Of a DNA stretch of 64,000 nt, positions 61,201-64,000 are shown one piece after another. The notes beneath the pieces are model-generated. The model was given only the letters and a program-made list of their open reading frames with translations, was not told the origin of the DNA and did no database searches. The DNA comes from Atrichornis clamosus (Eukaryota > Chordata > Aves > Passeriformes > Menuridae): contig WBMZ01003360.1 in the NCBI GenBank assembly GCA_013400975.1, positions 29,175 through 93,174 of the forward strand, in the 5' to 3' direction. The first letter of the stretch is position 1. The number at the start of each line of letters is the position of its first letter. The position numbers and the translations under genes are program-made.

Positions 61201-63200
61201 GGTGCTCTGAAAAACATCACCATAATGAGGGAGAAAAATCCTGCAGCAGAAAGCTTGGTAGAAAAGAGATTTCTCTTTCACTCAAGCTATTTCTTTCTTC
61301 CCCTTATCTGATCAACTGAGACAAAACTCTTCTGAAGGAAATCTTTCCCACATGGTCTGAAAAACACTGTTCATCAGCCTGACCATACATTTTGCATTTT
61401 ATTTCTACTAAATAGAGAAACCACAAAGGCTTCTCTTCAATTTCCAAACATGCTGGTGTAAGAGCAGAAGATAAGTGTTCATGAACATAAAAGCCCCAAG
61501 CCTAGAAAAGGAGACAGCCAAGAGCTGTTAGCATTTGTTTACAAAGGAAAATTGAATAACGTAGATGCAGTGATGTAAACATGTCTTTAGGTATGATAAT
61601 GTACCTCTATGTGCAAAAATAATTTCCAAGAATAAAGTTACTTTTACTCTGGACTAACTAGCACAATAAAGAATGTTTTATTCCGGAATTATTTCTCCTT
61701 TTTGAAAGCAGATCTATTGCTTATTCTGGAGTAGTGTCTACACAGCATGCATACCAGTGTAGCCAAAGCACTGAAGGAACTTGCCTATCAACTGCTCTTT
61801 CTGCCAGTTTTCCCAATAAGCAAGGCTTATTAGTGTCTGGATCTGCGTGTATTAAAGAGAGATAAGATAGCCTTCCTTTATCAAAAATACTGAAAAATCA
61901 AATATTAAAATCTCAAGAAAACATAATCTGCTTCAAAACCACTCACTGCAGCATGAAAAGCAGTAGGGGAGAACTGGAGCTCCTCAGAACCTAATGAGAA
62001 TCTGAAGGAATGAACTCCAGTTTCCTTCAGCTCTGCCTCATGGGTTTCACTGACTACAGTGGCTAAGAAGACACAAGCTCCAGTTGAACTTTTCTCACTG
62101 GTGTGACATATACATGCAGATTTTGAGGTACGTAACAACACACGAACTCCTAATGTCACCTTTGCTGTGCTCTGAGCACAAAGAGATATGTACTTAGCTT
62201 CTTCATCCATCTGCCTTCTTTTTCTTAAACTTATTTTAATTTAGTTGTCTTTGAGAGTTTTGCTCAGCTGAAACTGATTAGTGCATTCAAAAATTAGTAA
62301 TGATGCACGTAGACACGTACACACAAGGGGTGGAACACATGAAATGCATAGATACCTACATTTCAATTGGGAAGTAGCTGAGGAGAGGAATGGGTTGCTA
62401 TGGAGCTTTGTTTGTCACATGTAAGATATAGAAGAGGATTTCCCTGACTGACCATAAAGGTAAGACTAGGCTGAGCAGCATAGGCACGGATGTCCATGCC
62501 ACCACAGATTTACAGATTTCAGACAAAGTACATTGTCCTGGAGCTTTCCACAGAAAACTAACCTTGAACTCAGCACTACTTAGGATTTCCACTGCTGTGG
62601 TAGCCATTCAGAAAACTTCTGCAGGTAATCTGACAGAAGGTGGGTGAACTATTTTAAAAACCATACATCTGTATGTCCTCAAGACAGTGGGCAGAGAACT
62701 ACATAAAACGGGTGAAAATTAACACGGTAAATGAGCATTCAGAGCTTAACCTACTTTTTCATGGGTTGTAATTGAAATCATGGTGGCAAATACTGCCCAA
62801 TCTCCTTCTTGGATAGCTTTCAAAAGAATTAGGAGGTCTTTGAATTAAAAAAAAAAAAAAAAAAAGGACGCTGATAAAAACTTTGGTGGAAAGCAAAATG
62901 TGCAACAGGGAAGGCTGAATCTCTGAGCTATAGGATGAGATGAAGCCTGAGCAACACAATGCAGAGGTCAAAGCTACAGGGGAACTGTTTTAAAATCTGA
63001 GAAACAGAGAAGAGCTTGAAAAGGAGAACAGCTTTCTAATCTGATACCTGAAATATAGAGGGGCATCACTGAATGACGGAAAGATACTTCCTCTCATTAT
63101 CAGGAATGATCAAGGAATTCCCATAAAAAAACCATAAAGAACTATTAACTACTATGGGAGGCAGCAAGAAGCAGCAGGAGTAGCTGAAGTCTTGAATGCA
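58270..63200. other. Unique AT-rich DNA with poly-A runs
   Basis: A runs are present at 59281-59290 (10), 59728-59742 (15) and 62847-62865 (19). None is preceded by a recognisable LINE or SINE body, so I do not call retroposons. Moderately GC-rich patches occur at about 58640-58860 and 60700-60860. No gene was recognised. Confidence 0.45.
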
Positions 63201-63471
63201 GTCTGCTACCTTGTCAAGACTTGGTAACAAAAATGCATGAGTCCCTGCCCCATGAAGGGTCCTGACACCCCAGGCACTGCCCTTCTGCTGTGGGGTTCAG
63301 CCCTCGGCAGGCTGTCGGCACATCAACAGCAAGGCTGGGCTGGGGCTGCCAGGTCATCAGCCAGGAACAGTCCTGTGTCTTCTGTTGTGTGCCTGTGCCC
63401 TGCCCGGGCTGGGAATGGGAGAGAAAAGCAGGGGAGGGATGCTGTGGATGTAGGACTGACCAGGCAAAGCG

Positions 63472-63540
63472 GTGTGTGTGTATGTGTATGGGAGGGGTAA
63501 GTATATGGAAGTGTGTGTGTGTGCGTGCGTGCACACCCCC
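63472..63540. repeat. TG/GTGC microsatellite
   Basis: (TG)-rich sequence interrupted by TATG and GGGAGGGG, then GTGTGTGTGTGTGCGTGCGTGCAC. It is alternating purine-pyrimidine and therefore prone to Z-DNA. Confidence 0.85.
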
Positions 63541-63635
63541 TATGTGGTGGCAAGGAGGTGTGTGCGGAGGTCTGACAGGTATGTGCATCCCATACGCAGA
63601 AATGCTAATGTGGGTGCACTGCTGTCTGAGAGGGG

Positions 63636-63960
63636 AATGCCCTGCCTGGGGGGTGCGGTTAGTGCAGGCTGTGTGTGTGCGTGCGTGTGTATCCCCGGCC
63701 TGGGGGGGTCAGTGCGCGTTGCGTGTGTACATGCGTGTGTACGAGCGTGAGTGCCTCCCCTGCCTGTGGCACTGGCACAGTGTCTGTGCGAGCCCGCCTG
63801 TCTGTGTGTGTGAGCGCGCACCCGCTGCCCGGGCGGTGCGGGAGTGTGTGTGCACCCCCTGTCCGGGGGTGGTGCGGGGAGGGGGCTGCGCACCCCTGTC
63901 CGGGGGTAGTGCGGGGTGCGTGCCTGCAGCCCCTGCTCGGGCACGGGAGCGCGGAGCGTG
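63636..63960. repeat. Degenerate GC-rich minisatellite
   Basis: A core close to CCCCTGYCCGGGNGGTGCGG recurs about seven times, starting near 63640, 63693, 63757, 63821, 63855, 63891 and 63929, separated by TG- or GTGCG-rich linkers. Spacing is about 53-64 bases in the left part and 34-38 in the right part. Copies at 63855 and 63891 are nearly identical and the outer ones are more diverged. Confidence 0.7.
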
Positions 63961-64000
63961 CGCGCGTGCGGGCGCGGCGCTCGGGTGCGCGCAGCCGGGC

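Larger units (their letters stand above)
63237..64000. promoter_or_regulatory. GC- and CpG-rich block at window edge, probable CpG island margin
   Basis: GC content climbs from about 63237, and CpG density rises sharply from about 63690 to the end, where GCGCG and CGGGC strings are dense. In a bird genome such a block is commonly a CpG-island promoter or first exon of a neighbouring gene; here it would serve a gene lying mainly to the right. Open frames on both strands (92 and 134 codons) are low-complexity translations (His-Thr and Cys-Val-rich) of the TG and GC repeats and are not genes. Confidence 0.55.

Noticed and set aside
62847..62865. 19-A run as a possible retroposon tail
   Set aside because: No LINE, SINE or processed-gene body precedes it on either strand. 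The same holds for the A runs at 59728 and 41101.
63540..63944. 134-codon His/Thr/Arg-rich minus-strand frame
   Set aside because: A direct translation of CA- and GC-rich tandem repeats; its length comes from repeat composition.
1..64000. CRISPR arrays, bacterial operons, rRNA or tRNA genes
   Set aside because: No regularly spaced repeats with unique spacers, no Shine-Dalgarno-linked gene series and no recognisable tRNA or rRNA motifs were seen. The repeat content is avian nuclear.

Overview
This window is vertebrate nuclear DNA, almost certainly from a bird and probably a neoavian. The sequence is AT-rich and shows no bacterial gene organisation. It holds several copies of the CR1 LINE family, with the characteristic 3' end built from ATTCTATGATTCT-like units, and two copies of an avian endogenous-retrovirus LTR family that starts with TGTCCTGG. 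The bird call rests on these repeats. Species and chromosome cannot be told.

No stretch can be confidently named as a known protein-coding gene. Most open frames are short, overlap on both strands and look like chance or decayed transposon sequence. I read the window as intergenic or deep intronic DNA whose right edge (about 63.2-64.0 kb) runs into a GC- and CpG-rich block. That block is probably the start of a promoter or CpG island of a gene beyond base 64000.

Layout. 1-1.58 kb: unique. 1.58-2.04 kb: truncated solo LTR. 2.54-2.78 kb: minus-strand CR1 tail. 2.8-5.47 kb: unique, with a GC-rich patch at 3.89-4.17 kb. 5.48-6.66 kb: long CR1 with a broken reverse transcriptase relic. 6.7-9.4 kb: unique. 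9.42-10.28 kb: CR1. 11.50-12.14 kb: minus-strand CR1. 12.2-22.5 kb: unique, including a short signal-peptide-like ORF with a perfect Kozak context at 20036. 22.56-23.38 kb: near full-length LTR interrupted by a younger CR1. 23.4-28.0 kb: unique, with a local duplication around the only N (26493). 28.03-28.51 kb: CR1 with two internal tandem duplications. 28.5-39.4 kb: unique, with a CpG cluster and CTCF-like core near 29.8 kb and an open frame behind a strong splice acceptor at 31.04 kb. 39.46-39.57 kb: diverged CR1 tail. 39.6-63.2 kb: mostly AT-rich unique DNA, with a TATA/CpG/ATG cluster at 53.18-53.38 kb. 63.2-64.0 kb: TG-rich then CpG-rich degenerate minisatellite.

Nothing here amounts to a multi-gene system. 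The best leads are possible first exons or promoters (20.0 kb and 53.2 kb), the edge CpG/minisatellite block, the dated LTR-CR1 nesting, and the probable assembly or duplication artefact at 26.45-26.60 kb.
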